The translations under genes and the position numbers were made by a program. The notes beneath the pieces were generated by a model. It was given only the letters and a program-made list of their open reading frames with translations. It had not been told where the DNA came from and searched no databases. A DNA stretch of 64,000 nucleotides from UBA4416 sp964543545 (lineage in GTDB: Bacteria; Bacteroidota; Bacteroidia; B-17B0; Aurantibacillaceae), in contig CAZIYT010000010.1 in NCBI GenBank assembly GCA_964543545.1, positions 25,349 through 89,348 on the forward strand, written 5' to 3'. Each line of letters starts with the position of its first letter. Within the stretch, counting starts at the first letter, position 1. This document shows positions 1 to 7,494 of the stretch, one piece after another.

Positions 1-4
1 TCTG

Positions 5-637
5 TTATTTGTTTTCAAGCTTATTCAATACATTGTCATAATTGACATAGATTGTTTTCACTTTTTCTGTCGTGGCTTTAGAAACATTTTTCTTTATGTT
101 TTTTATAAGCCTTTTGGAGTGCCGTTTGGTGCATTTAGCCCAATAAACAAAAACATAATAGTCTTGATTTTCGATTACGATGTCTTTTGTTGATGCACAA
201 ACAGGCCGTAAATAGCTTAGTTGTTTTGTAAGATTTAAAATGGTGTCTGGTGGAGCCTGGTCTTTTGGTAAAAATGTTTCTAAATTCCCATTTCTGTTCC
301 ATTTCAGATTTGGAAAACCTCCGGCATAACAATTAATGTAAAATTTCACAAGCTGTCCTTTTGCGTCAAAGTATAAAGCCTGTAAAGGCTGTACATGATT
401 TTTTCGTTGCGCCTTGTATTCTGTTTTATCTAAATTCAGAATATATGATAAATAGGTTGTGTCTAATCTGTAATTAGCATTTTGGTCTACTTTAAATGAC
501 CTGGAAGTTTTTACAATTTGACGGTCTGTAAGTTTATTGGGGTCCTTAATGCCAACCACAGACTGAACAATAGTCATACATCCGCTTAGAAAAAAGGTCA
601 AGGCAAATAGTAGTGTCAGAAGGATTTTTGTCATCAT
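5..637 (-). CDS. Hypothetical lipoprotein
   Basis: Predicted lipoprotein of about 210 residues, family not recognised. The N-terminus is a short basic start, a hydrophobic stretch and the lipobox LSGC, so the mature protein should begin at Cys and be lipid-anchored in the envelope. The reading frame is open to an ATG at 667, but the signal peptide fits a start at the paired ATG codons at 637/634; residues before these are hydrophilic and not signal-like. The rest is a soluble domain rich in Lys, Asn and Tyr with a very basic C-terminal part (KCTKRHSKRLIKNIKKN). A TAnnTTTG promoter-like box (722-729) lies upstream. The protein call is firm; the function is unknown. Confidence 0.75.
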   Translation of the reverse strand: MMTKILLTLLFALTFFLSGCMTIVQSVVGIKDPNKLTDRQIVKTSRSFKVDQNANYRLDTTYLSYILNLDKTEYKAQRKNHVQPLQALYFDAKGQLVKFYINCYAGGFPNLKWNRNGNLETFLPKDQAPPDTILNLTKQLSYLRPVCASTKDIVIENQDYYVFVYWAKCTKRHSKRLIKNIKKNVSKATTEKVKTIYVNYDNVLNKLENK

Positions 638-721
638 ACGGTAAGCATCACTATGCATACCCGCCATTTTTGCATTTATATGCCTGCTGACAGGAGAGAT
701 AGCGACTGTTTTTGCTCACCC

Positions 722-729
722 CAAATGTA
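722..729 (-). promoter_or_regulatory. Bacteroidota -7 box TACATTTG
   Basis: On the minus strand this reads TACATTTG, an exact match to the Bacteroidota -7 consensus TAnnTTTG, about 85 bases upstream of the lipoprotein start. No well-spaced -33 TTG is visible, so this is suggestive only. Confidence 0.35.
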
Positions 730-735
730 TAAAAT

Positions 736-918
736 TTAGCCAAATAGAAAAGCAATACAAGGGGCTGTATCGCTTTTGTACCTGAATATTAAGTTTTTCC
801 TGTAAAAGCCGCTATTATCAGTTGGCGGGTAAACTAATTCCGTTTTTTTGCTAATTTTAATTGGTGGCGCCTGCCGTTTTGTTTCCGGTTGAGGTGTCCT
901 GAACTTAATATCAGACAT
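736..918 (-). CDS. Possible small protein, 60 aa
   Basis: An ATG-started 60-codon frame that runs divergently from the patatin gene and shares its first two bases. The composition is protein-like (Pro/Lys-rich N-terminal half, aromatic C-terminal half), but I recognise no family, no signal peptide and no clear ribosome-binding site. It fills an otherwise empty 250-base gap between lipoprotein and patatin. It may be a chance frame. Confidence 0.25.
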   Translation of the reverse strand: MSDIKFRTPQPETKRQAPPIKISKKTELVYPPTDNSGFYRKNLIFRYKSDTAPCIAFLFG

Positions 919-1924
919 GATGAAAGCGAAAAAAATTGATCTGGCCCTACAGGGCGGCGGTGCTCACGGGGCCTACACCTGGGGAGTGATAGACAGGCTG
1001 CTGGACGATGAGCGGATCGAGATAGACGGCGTATGCGGCACCAGCGCGGGCGCCATGAACGGCGTGTGCACCATTTACGGACTTAAGAAGGGAGGGAGAA
1101 ACCTCGCCAAGCACCTGCTGGTGAAGTTCTGGCATAAGATCTCGGAAGCGGGAAAGCTCTCGCCCCTGCAGCCCAGCTGGTTTGATAAGATGATGAGCCC
1201 CGGAAATATGGATTTTTCGCCGAGCTACCGCCTGTTTAGCATCACGGCCGAAAATTTTACGCCCCGGCAGATGAACCCCACGCAATACAATCCTTTGGAA
1301 AAGATCCTGAACGAGGTGATCGACTTTACCGAGCTGCACCGGATGAACCCGCCGAAATTATTTGTATGCGCTACCAATGTGAAGACCTGCGAGGCCCGTG
1401 TATTCGGGCATTCGGAGATCACCGCCAAAACCATCCTGGCCTCGGCCTGCCTGCCTTATATGTATGAGGCGGTGGAGATCGACGGCCATTATTACTGGGA
1501 TGGCGGCTATATCGGCAACCCGCCCATCCAGCCGCTGATCGATCACACGGAAGGTACGGACGACATTCTGCTCATCCAGATCAACCCCAAGAATATCAAA
1601 ACGGTGCCGACGAGCATCGAGGATATCAAGGACCGGGTGAATGAGCTGAGCTTCAACTCCTCGCTGATGCTGGAACTGAAGCTCATTAAATTCAAGCAGG
1701 AGCTGGTGGCACAGGGCATCACGCTCGATGGGAAGTTAAAACCGGTGTACCTGCACAACATCAGCGCCGACAACGAGCTGGGCGCCCTGAACCTTTCCTC
1801 GAAATTAAATACCACCTGGGATTTTATGATGTACCTGAAAGACCTTGGCTACAAGGCCTGCGATGCCTGGCTGAATGAGAACTATGAGCACCTTGGTGTG
1901 AGAAATACGATGAGGTTGGAGTGA
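917..1924 (+). CDS. Patatin-like phospholipase
   Basis: Patatin-family serine hydrolase of 335 residues, predicted to cleave acyl esters of phospholipids with a Ser-Asp dyad. The oxyanion glycine loop QGGGAHGAY is at residues 12-20, the nucleophile elbow GTSAG at 41-45 (Ser43), and the dyad Asp is in DGGY near residue 195. There is no signal peptide or membrane segment, so it is probably cytoplasmic (RssA-like group, not the outer-membrane PlpD type). Two ATG codons are adjacent (917, 920) and either may be the start. It stands alone between a lipoprotein and the AT-rich nuclease block; its base composition and codon choice match the bulk of the window, unlike that block. Confidence 0.9.
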   Translation: MMKAKKIDLALQGGGAHGAYTWGVIDRLLDDERIEIDGVCGTSAGAMNGVCTIYGLKKGGRNLAKHLLVKFWHKISEAGKLSPLQPSWFDKMMSPGNMDFSPSYRLFSITAENFTPRQMNPTQYNPLEKILNEVIDFTELHRMNPPKLFVCATNVKTCEARVFGHSEITAKTILASACLPYMYEAVEIDGHYYWDGGYIGNPPIQPLIDHTEGTDDILLIQINPKNIKTVPTSIEDIKDRVNELSFNSSLMLELKLIKFKQELVAQGITLDGKLKPVYLHNISADNELGALNLSSKLNTTWDFMMYLKDLGYKACDAWLNENYEHLGVRNTMRLE

Positions 1925-1931
1925 TTTTTAT

Positions 1932-1957
1932 AACCACATAGGAACATAGAGGGCATA
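1932..1957. repeat. CACATAG-type intergenic repeat
   Basis: Short periodic sequence (CACATAGGAACATAGAGGG) just after the patatin stop. The same kind of CACATAG/ACATAGAG periodicity recurs in inverse orientation at about 22484-22606. Non-coding, with no hairpin of note. Confidence 0.5.
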
Positions 1958-1983
1958 GTAGGTTATGGCGCTTTTATAAGTCA

Positions 1984-1998
1984 CGGACTATAAGTCCG
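1984..1998. repeat. Palindromic repeat CGGACT-ATA-AGTCCG
   Basis: A 6-bp stem with loop ATA, lying 12 bases downstream of the stop of the DUF4238 gene (minus strand). A second copy at 3239-3253 has the same core but a T-A outer pair in place of C-G, and flanking blocks are also shared (ATAAAA or TTTTAT on one side, CGA-AAC on the other). Each copy sits directly behind a minus-strand stop codon. It could be a weak terminator or a REP-like mobile palindrome. Confidence 0.6.
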
Positions 1999-2010
1999 CG
2001 ACAACGGGGG

Positions 2011-3096
2011 TTACAATTTTTTCACTTCATTATATATTCTCAGAAAGTTCTCATCATCTTGAAAAAGCTCCATTTTATTATATTCTTCTAACAAGGCTAA
2101 GATTTCTGGCGCTTTTAAATTGCCTCCATGTTTAACTGATAAATTATCAAATTTTTGCCAATAGGCTACTTTCACTTTTATTTCTTCAACATATTTGCCA
2201 GCCTCTTCAGGATCATTGTACTTTGCTTGATCTGCCAAATGCTTTTTTATACCTCCCAAATCTGATATTATCCAGCGCTCAGACAATCTTTCCATCTGGC
2301 TATTGTTGGTTAAAGCAAACATTTTATCCCTACTGCCCCTGGCTATAAATAGTGGGTCTACATCCTCATTATCAGGGAGCATGAATAAATAGTGATTTTT
2401 ATCTATTGGTATTTGGATAATGTTTGTTTCATCATAAAGGTGAAATCTACTATTTACAGGACTTGAAATAATTACAGGATTATCAGAAGTAATAAGTTCA
2501 TCTGAAACTTTGCAAACTAGTAGACCGTTATTTAATTTTCTCCTATAGAAGTCTTCCCAATATCCTAATTGAGATAAAACATAGGAAACACGAGTATCTT
2601 CCCTTAATTCAGCCTTAAAAGCGCTTAAATTGCTTTTTTTAAATTCATATCTAGTTTTTTCGAGCGTAAAGCTTAAATCTTCTTCGTCCGGATTATTAGA
2701 CACAACTTCATCAATAATACGCTCCAAAAACGTATAGCTTCCATGTAAAAATTTGGTTGTGCGAAAGTAAAGTGATAATAAACAACTTAAAATTGCTTGC
2801 TTTTGATCTTCTGTGATCTTTTGGATATCGGGGTTAACCAAGATATCATGTATTTCTGTAAATTGATTATCAATATTATTTGCATAAAAATGCTCAAGAA
2901 AGTAGTTCTGCGCAGGGTCTTTTGTTTTTATTGTGTACAGGTCCCTTTTGAAACAAATACTGGAAATATTCTGCTTTGGCAAAAAAGTGCCATCCCTTTT
3001 GTCATAAACCTCTACAAAAAACTTATCCTTTTCTTGAGTAGCGAAGTACTTTAAATAACTTTGTGGAATATAGTGTTGTCTTACGGGATCATTCAT
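2011..3096 (-). CDS. DUF4238 family protein
   Basis: Protein of 361 residues whose N-terminus carries the hallmark of DUF4238, HYIPQSYLKYF (residues 8-18). The central part contains NGLLVCKVSDELITSDNPVI, typical of the family. No signal peptide or membrane segment is visible, so a cytoplasmic location is likely. The family is widespread and patchy in bacteria and its biochemical role is, as far as I know, not established. The gene is AT-rich relative to its neighbours outside the block, and palindromic repeats lie on both sides (1984-1998 and 3239-3253), as if it were a transferable cassette. It is co-directional with the HNH-like and nuclease-like genes upstream, suggesting a shared accessory, possibly defensive, role (inference). 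Confidence 0.8.
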   Translation of the reverse strand: MNDPVRQHYIPQSYLKYFATQEKDKFFVEVYDKRDGTFLPKQNISSICFKRDLYTIKTKDPAQNYFLEHFYANNIDNQFTEIHDILVNPDIQKITEDQKQAILSCLLSLYFRTTKFLHGSYTFLERIIDEVVSNNPDEEDLSFTLEKTRYEFKKSNLSAFKAELREDTRVSYVLSQLGYWEDFYRRKLNNGLLVCKVSDELITSDNPVIISSPVNSRFHLYDETNIIQIPIDKNHYLFMLPDNEDVDPLFIARGSRDKMFALTNNSQMERLSERWIISDLGGIKKHLADQAKYNDPEEAGKYVEEIKVKVAYWQKFDNLSVKHGGNLKAPEILALLEEYNKMELFQDDENFLRIYNEVKKL

Positions 3097-3238
3097 AATA
3101 TGTTTACTTAAATAAGATTTATTTAATTTACGAAAGCTATTTGTCTAACTATTTACAATACAGTGGAAAATTAGAAGGTAAGCTCAGTGTTATTATAGAT
3201 AGTTGAACAGGCACTGGAGTTTACTGTTTTATTGGTCA

Positions 3239-3253
3239 TGGACTATAAGTCCA
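3239..3253. repeat. Palindromic repeat TGGACT-ATA-AGTCCA
   Basis: Second copy of the 1984-1998 palindrome, with a compensatory change of the outer base pair. It lies 16 bases downstream of the stop of the HNH-like gene and upstream of the DUF4238 gene, so the two copies bracket the DUF4238 gene. Confidence 0.6.
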
Positions 3254-3269
3254 CGAGAACTGAGTATTT

Positions 3270-4184
3270 TTAAAAGGTATTTCTGCTTTTTAGAGTAAAT
3301 TTTTCATCATAAAGCATTTTTTCCTCGATCGCCAAATTCATATGTACCAAATTAACTTCCCCACTATTTAGCAATTCTTCATCCATTGAAAATCCAGGAT
3401 AAATAGTAAGTTCCAAATCATTTTTATTTGAATGAGTCTCTGAAAACCTTTTAGTTATTGGAAGGTAAAATTGAATTATAGTATTTGCAAAGCAAACTAT
3501 ACCTATGAATTCAGGATATTCTTTCCCTTCTGATACGGTATTTCTTGATTGGTATAGCATTACTTCAGGTATCTTATAATACTTTGAGAGCAACTTGGTT
3601 TGGAAGCCATGCGGGATTTCATACAAAACATCTTGACCAATTATCCACTTAAATAGCTCAGAATTCTCAGCTATTAATTTCAAGGGCATCATACCCAATG
3701 TGATTTTACATAAGGCTTTGTAAAGATTAAGGGGAGAAAAACTTGGATTCCGAAAAGTTATTTGATATGTCTCATTTTTAAGGTCAAAAACAACATCATC
3801 CTGATTTGCAATAATCTGCCTTTGTCCTGTAATTTTATCAACCTTTACGGTTGTTCTTTTATGATCATTTTGATTTGATCGGGATTGAAATTCTGGAACC
3901 TTATCTTTAGTTTTTACATTTGTCATAACCAAATAGGGTCTAGCGAAAATTGCTAAATGACTTTCATATTTACTAAAATAAGCATTGCACTTGTCACACT
4001 CGTCAGTTGCTATATAGTTATTAGCTCCTAATAGTTCCGGGATTAAATGCGACTTATGTTGAAAAAACTCCTGTGATAATTCTCCGCAAAACCTGCACCG
4101 TTGTGGCTGGATTGCTTCATATAAGTCATTACTTCCAATTAATTCATATTTAGAATAGAAGTCATTTATATCAATTGAATTCAT
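3270..4184 (-). CDS. HNH-like zinc-finger protein
   Basis: 304-residue protein with an N-terminal metal-binding module: Cys30-x2-Cys33, the segment HKSHLIPE (His43/His46), then Cys63-x2-Cys66 followed by Asn67. The order CxxC - H...P - CxxCN is that of the HNH_5-type endonuclease domain, in which two CxxC pairs hold a structural zinc beside a His-metal active site. The remaining 230 residues are unassigned and contain no further Cys cluster. It lies 27 bases downstream of the PD-(D/E)XK-like gene and is probably co-transcribed with it. AT-rich like its neighbours. Nuclease activity is inferred from the motif order only; without a family alignment the catalytic His is provisional. Confidence 0.7.
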   Translation of the reverse strand: MNSIDINDFYSKYELIGSNDLYEAIQPQRCRFCGELSQEFFQHKSHLIPELLGANNYIATDECDKCNAYFSKYESHLAIFARPYLVMTNVKTKDKVPEFQSRSNQNDHKRTTVKVDKITGQRQIIANQDDVVFDLKNETYQITFRNPSFSPLNLYKALCKITLGMMPLKLIAENSELFKWIIGQDVLYEIPHGFQTKLLSKYYKIPEVMLYQSRNTVSEGKEYPEFIGIVCFANTIIQFYLPITKRFSETHSNKNDLELTIYPGFSMDEELLNSGEVNLVHMNLAIEEKMLYDEKFTLKSRNTF

Positions 4185-4211
4185 GTCTGAGTTATATTTG
4201 ATAATTAGAAA

Positions 4212-5420
4212 TTATTTGTCGTAATGGAAAGCCATTATTTCGAAGAAAACATGCTTATTTGGATCTTGGTTCAATCTAAAGATGTAGCTAAAAGAAGAGT
4301 CTCCTCTTGTTCCGGCTTCTTTTATAAAATACGGATGTTGTTTAACCTCTTCCTTAATTACTTTCAAGACATTAGTAAAGTCCTTATTCTTAACAAATAT
4401 CATAAGTGCTGTTTTTGAATCACGCCATGTCAAATACCTATCAAAGAGTTGAGAGATAGCACTATGAAATTCTGTCGCTCCATGCCATATTTTACATTCC
4501 GCAACAAACAAATTGGTACTGTCTTTAGCCCATTTCAAAATAATATCAGTTTTTCCTGACCTATTGAAGGCTTCACCTACCGCGGTTGTATTATCATACC
4601 GTGTTTCAAGAATATATAAAAACTGGTCTCTTAACCCCTCTTCACCTTTATTTTCATAAAGGGCGGGTTTTGTTTCCATGTGTTTTCCAGCATTATATAT
4701 TACAGATAATATATCTTCATAAAGCTCTTTTGCCAATGCTGGCTCGGAATTAAATTCTTTTCCTTTTGGAATGGCTGGTTGAGGAATAATTTTTTTTTGA
4801 ACCGTTGGAGCAACAAACACGCTTCCTTTACTCACATTTAATTTTATGGCTTCAAAAAAGTTATTTTCTTTTTCAAAATTCTCCTTCACCTTTTTAAATT
4901 CATTCGACACTTGATCAATTATTAGATTGTTTAAGGCTCTCGCATTCGTATTGGCATTTTCCAAATTACCGAAAGCCCTTTCTTGATGCTCTTTTTTCGC
5001 TCTATGATATTCATCGGCATCCATCTTATATAATTCAAATTCATAAGAAACAGTTGAATCAGTGACTGTGATATCACCACTTGTCAATATTCTGCTTGAT
5101 GGCGCAATTTCAAATATTTTCTTAGACCCGGTATATGGAAGAACCACCTTAAAGACATATAATTCTACTTGATACTTTTCTCTATACAACTGGTCTTCAA
5201 GCAGTTTTTTAGCCCTAACTGGCTCCCTGATTGATTCATTATTATAATCTATAATTACTGGAACAAGAGAAAATTTTTCAATTAAAAAATCTTTGTACTC
5301 TTGTTCAGTCACGCCGAGAATATACTCTTTACTTTTACTTTCAATTTCTTTCGATATTTGCTGTTTTATTTGTTCTACATACTCGAAATATGAGATAACA
5401 CTGAATGATTTAAATGACAT
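4212..5420 (-). CDS. PD-(D/E)XK nuclease-like protein
   Basis: About 402 residues from the ATG at 5420; the frame is open to an ATG at 5477, but the extra 19 residues look random and the start at 5420 gives a clean N-terminus (MSFKSFSVISYFEYVEQI). Residues 1-230 form an alpha/beta and coiled-coil region of unknown function. The C-terminal third carries a restriction-endonuclease-fold signature: GKTDIIL with Asp292, then AECKIW with Glu308 and Lys310, the D-(x)n-ExK arrangement of PD-(D/E)XK nucleases. It reads like Mrr/REase-type host proteins that act on DNA without a dedicated methylase. No methyltransferase or helicase gene is adjacent. First gene of the three-gene AT-rich minus-strand block. 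Confidence 0.7.
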   Translation of the reverse strand: MSFKSFSVISYFEYVEQIKQQISKEIESKSKEYILGVTEQEYKDFLIEKFSLVPVIIDYNNESIREPVRAKKLLEDQLYREKYQVELYVFKVVLPYTGSKKIFEIAPSSRILTSGDITVTDSTVSYEFELYKMDADEYHRAKKEHQERAFGNLENANTNARALNNLIIDQVSNEFKKVKENFEKENNFFEAIKLNVSKGSVFVAPTVQKKIIPQPAIPKGKEFNSEPALAKELYEDILSVIYNAGKHMETKPALYENKGEEGLRDQFLYILETRYDNTTAVGEAFNRSGKTDIILKWAKDSTNLFVAECKIWHGATEFHSAISQLFDRYLTWRDSKTALMIFVKNKDFTNVLKVIKEEVKQHPYFIKEAGTRGDSSFSYIFRLNQDPNKHVFFEIMAFHYDK

Positions 5421-5659
5421 GCGTTTATTTTTTATTGAATTTAATAAGAAATGGAGGAAAAGGTTGCTACAAATCATAGCAAATTTTACTGGTTAAAAAA
5501 GGACAGTTGATGAAGATTCTAGGAACTCCTTATTTTCACAGAATGACTCTGTTAGGCGCCAAAAAAATCGAGATTTAAACTTATTTGTTTGAGGTTATCA
5601 TATACAAAGTCCGATAGTTAAATAGTAAATAAAAGATTTTTCCCTATCTTTAACCCACC

Positions 5660-5809
5660 ATGAAAACCTCAATCTCACATCTTCCCCCCAATAAGCAAGC
5701 CGAGATCAAGCGCATCAAAGATGCGCTGATTCCGAAGTATGCGGAGATCGAAAAATGGAACACCCGCCTGCCCGTCCGGTCATCTGCGTTCCATTTACTC
5801 CTGTTCTAA
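5660..5809 (+). pseudogene. Truncated nucleotidyltransferase (MNT/HEPN-type) remnant
   Basis: An ATG frame of 49 codons whose first 31 residues (MKTSISHLPPNKQAEIKRIK then DALIPKYAEIE) resemble the N-terminus of Bacteroidota nucleotidyltransferase-HEPN proteins (HLP..KQ.EI..I). In those proteins the helix is followed by the catalytic FGSYARG segment. Here the resemblance stops abruptly and the frame runs into an intergenic repeat (5779-5846) that supplies the last residues and the stop. A promoter-like TATCTTTA lies 9 bases upstream of the ATG. I read this as a 5' gene fragment left by deletion or repeat insertion. The family assignment rests on a short segment. Confidence 0.5.
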
Positions 5810-5846
5810 TCATTTTAATCTTACTGATCTGCGTCATCAGCGTTCC
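5779..5846. repeat. GGAACGC-GATGACGC intergenic repeat
   Basis: On the minus strand two phrases of the type GGAACGC(A/T)GATGAC occur 30 bases apart, separated by AT-rich sequence. The same phrases recur at 22451-22471 (plus) and 56131-56180 (plus, two copies). The copy here overlaps and ends the truncated 5660-5809 frame. Confidence 0.6.
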
Positions 5847-5931
5847 ATTGCTCTCTAAAACGAAAAATTAGCTACAGAATATAGCAAGCACCTGCTACAA
5901 TAGCTTGTACTTTTGATGTAAATAAATTGCG

Positions 5932-7320
5932 ATGATCGTGTCAAAAGCCAAAACATCTTATTTCTGCCAGAGCTGCGGCGCCCAGTCGGCCAAATGGGCC
6001 GGGAAATGCAATAGCTGCGGCGAGTGGAATACCCTGGTGGAAGAAGTAATCCATAAGGAAAGCAAGAACGACCGCCTGCAGCTGTTCTCCTCCTCGAAGA
6101 ACGACAAAGGCCAGTCCAACAAATCCGTGCTCTTGCAGGAGATCGGCATTGCCGACTATCCGCGCATTCCCGTTCCGGGGCAGGAGCTCACGCGGGTGCT
6201 GGGGGGTGGCATTGTGCCGGGAAGCCTCGTGCTGTTTGGCGGCGAGCCGGGCATCGGGAAGTCGACGCTGATGCTGCAACTGGCGCTGCGCCTGAAAAAC
6301 CTCAAGGTCTTATATGTGAGTGGCGAGGAAAGCGAGCAGCAGATCAAGATGCGGGCCGAGCGCATCGGCATTACCACCGACAATTGCTTTATTTTACAGG
6401 AAACCAATACACAGAATATCTTCACACAGATCAATGCGGTACAGCCGCAGCTGGTAGTGATCGATTCCATACAAACCATCCATACCAGCTATATCGACAG
6501 CAGCCCCGGAAGTGTAAGCCAGGTGCGCGAATGCGCTTCGGAGTTCCTGCGCTTTGCCAAGGAAACCAATGTGCCGGTATTTATGATCGGGCATATTACC
6601 AAAGAGGGAAGCCTGGCGGGGCCTAAGATCCTGGAGCACATGGTGGATACGGTATTGCAGTTTGAAGGCGACCGCAACCACATCTACCGCCTGCTGCGCG
6701 CCACCAAGAACCGTTTCGGCAGTACCAACGAAATGGGCATTTATGAAATGAACGGGGAGGGCCTGAAAGAGGTCCTGAACCCTTCCGAGATCCTGATCAC
6801 CAACCGCCAGGAAGCCACCAGTGGCGTGGCCATTGCTGCCACCCTCGAAGGCAACCGCCCTCTGCTGATAGAAACGCAGGCCCTGGTGAGCACGGCTGCC
6901 TATGGCACGCCACAACGCTCGGCCACGGGTTTCGACCTGCGGCGCTTATCGATGCTGCTGGCCGTATTGGAAAAGCGCTGTGGATTCAGGCTTGGCGCCA
7001 AAGATGTGTTTATCAATATTGCCGGCGGCCTGAAAGTGGAGGACCCTGCCATTGACCTCGCGCTGATGTGCGCGGTGCTTTCGAGCAACGAGGACCTGCC
7101 GGTGCCGCAGAATGTCTGCTTTGCCGCAGAAGTAGGACTCACGGGTGAGATCCGCCCCGTGAGCCGCATCGAGCAGCGCATCTCGGAAGCGCAGAAGCTC
7201 GGTTTCGAAACGGTGTATATCTCGTCCTATAACCTCAAAGGCCTCGACCTGAAACAGTACAAGATCGAGGTGGTAGCAGTCAGTAAAATGGAAGAAGTCT
7301 TTGCAAGGCTCTTCGGCTAG
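5932..7320 (+). CDS. radA: DNA repair protein RadA (Sms)
   Basis: Full-length RadA (462 residues, normal for the family), a hexameric RecA-like helicase that extends and processes recombination intermediates. N-terminal zinc finger CQSCG...KCNSCGEW (residues 12-32), Walker A GGEPGIGKST with Lys110, Walker B VVIDSI near 180, the RadA-specific KNRFGSTNE motif near 260, and a C-terminal Lon-protease-like domain without protease function (VFINIAGGLKVEDPAIDLAL near 360). The ATG start gives the standard N-terminus a few residues before the zinc finger. It stands alone on the plus strand, 120 bases after the nucleotidyltransferase remnant. Confidence 0.97.
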   Translation: MIVSKAKTSYFCQSCGAQSAKWAGKCNSCGEWNTLVEEVIHKESKNDRLQLFSSSKNDKGQSNKSVLLQEIGIADYPRIPVPGQELTRVLGGGIVPGSLVLFGGEPGIGKSTLMLQLALRLKNLKVLYVSGEESEQQIKMRAERIGITTDNCFILQETNTQNIFTQINAVQPQLVVIDSIQTIHTSYIDSSPGSVSQVRECASEFLRFAKETNVPVFMIGHITKEGSLAGPKILEHMVDTVLQFEGDRNHIYRLLRATKNRFGSTNEMGIYEMNGEGLKEVLNPSEILITNRQEATSGVAIAATLEGNRPLLIETQALVSTAAYGTPQRSATGFDLRRLSMLLAVLEKRCGFRLGAKDVFINIAGGLKVEDPAIDLALMCAVLSSNEDLPVPQNVCFAAEVGLTGEIRPVSRIEQRISEAQKLGFETVYISSYNLKGLDLKQYKIEVVAVSKMEEVFARLFG

Positions 7321-7470
7321 TTCATCCCGGAGCTATAAGCGCAATCTTTACCCGGATCCGGCTTTTTTGATCCCGCTCGCATGACCCTTTCCCCGGATTG
7401 AATTAGTTGACCGGGGGTAAACACCTGATTTCAGAGCCCATATATCCCCTTTTTACAGGATAAGCCCTTT

Positions 7471-7494
7471 TTCAGGATTTTCTATGTTTGCCTT
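7471..7494 (+). promoter_or_regulatory. Conserved box with TATGTTTG, leaderless promoter
   Basis: The 24 bases before the first SpoIIE gene (TTCAGGATTTTC then TATGTTTG then CCTT) match those before the second (9717-9740) at all but three positions, while sequence further upstream differs. The -7 box TATGTTTG (7483-7490) ends only four bases before the ATG, so transcription should begin at or next to the start codon. Confidence 0.6.

Noticed and set aside
6394..6915. Long minus-strand open frame opposite radA
   Set aside because: Shadow of radA: same codon phase effect in a GC-rich gene, no start context and no protein-like motif.
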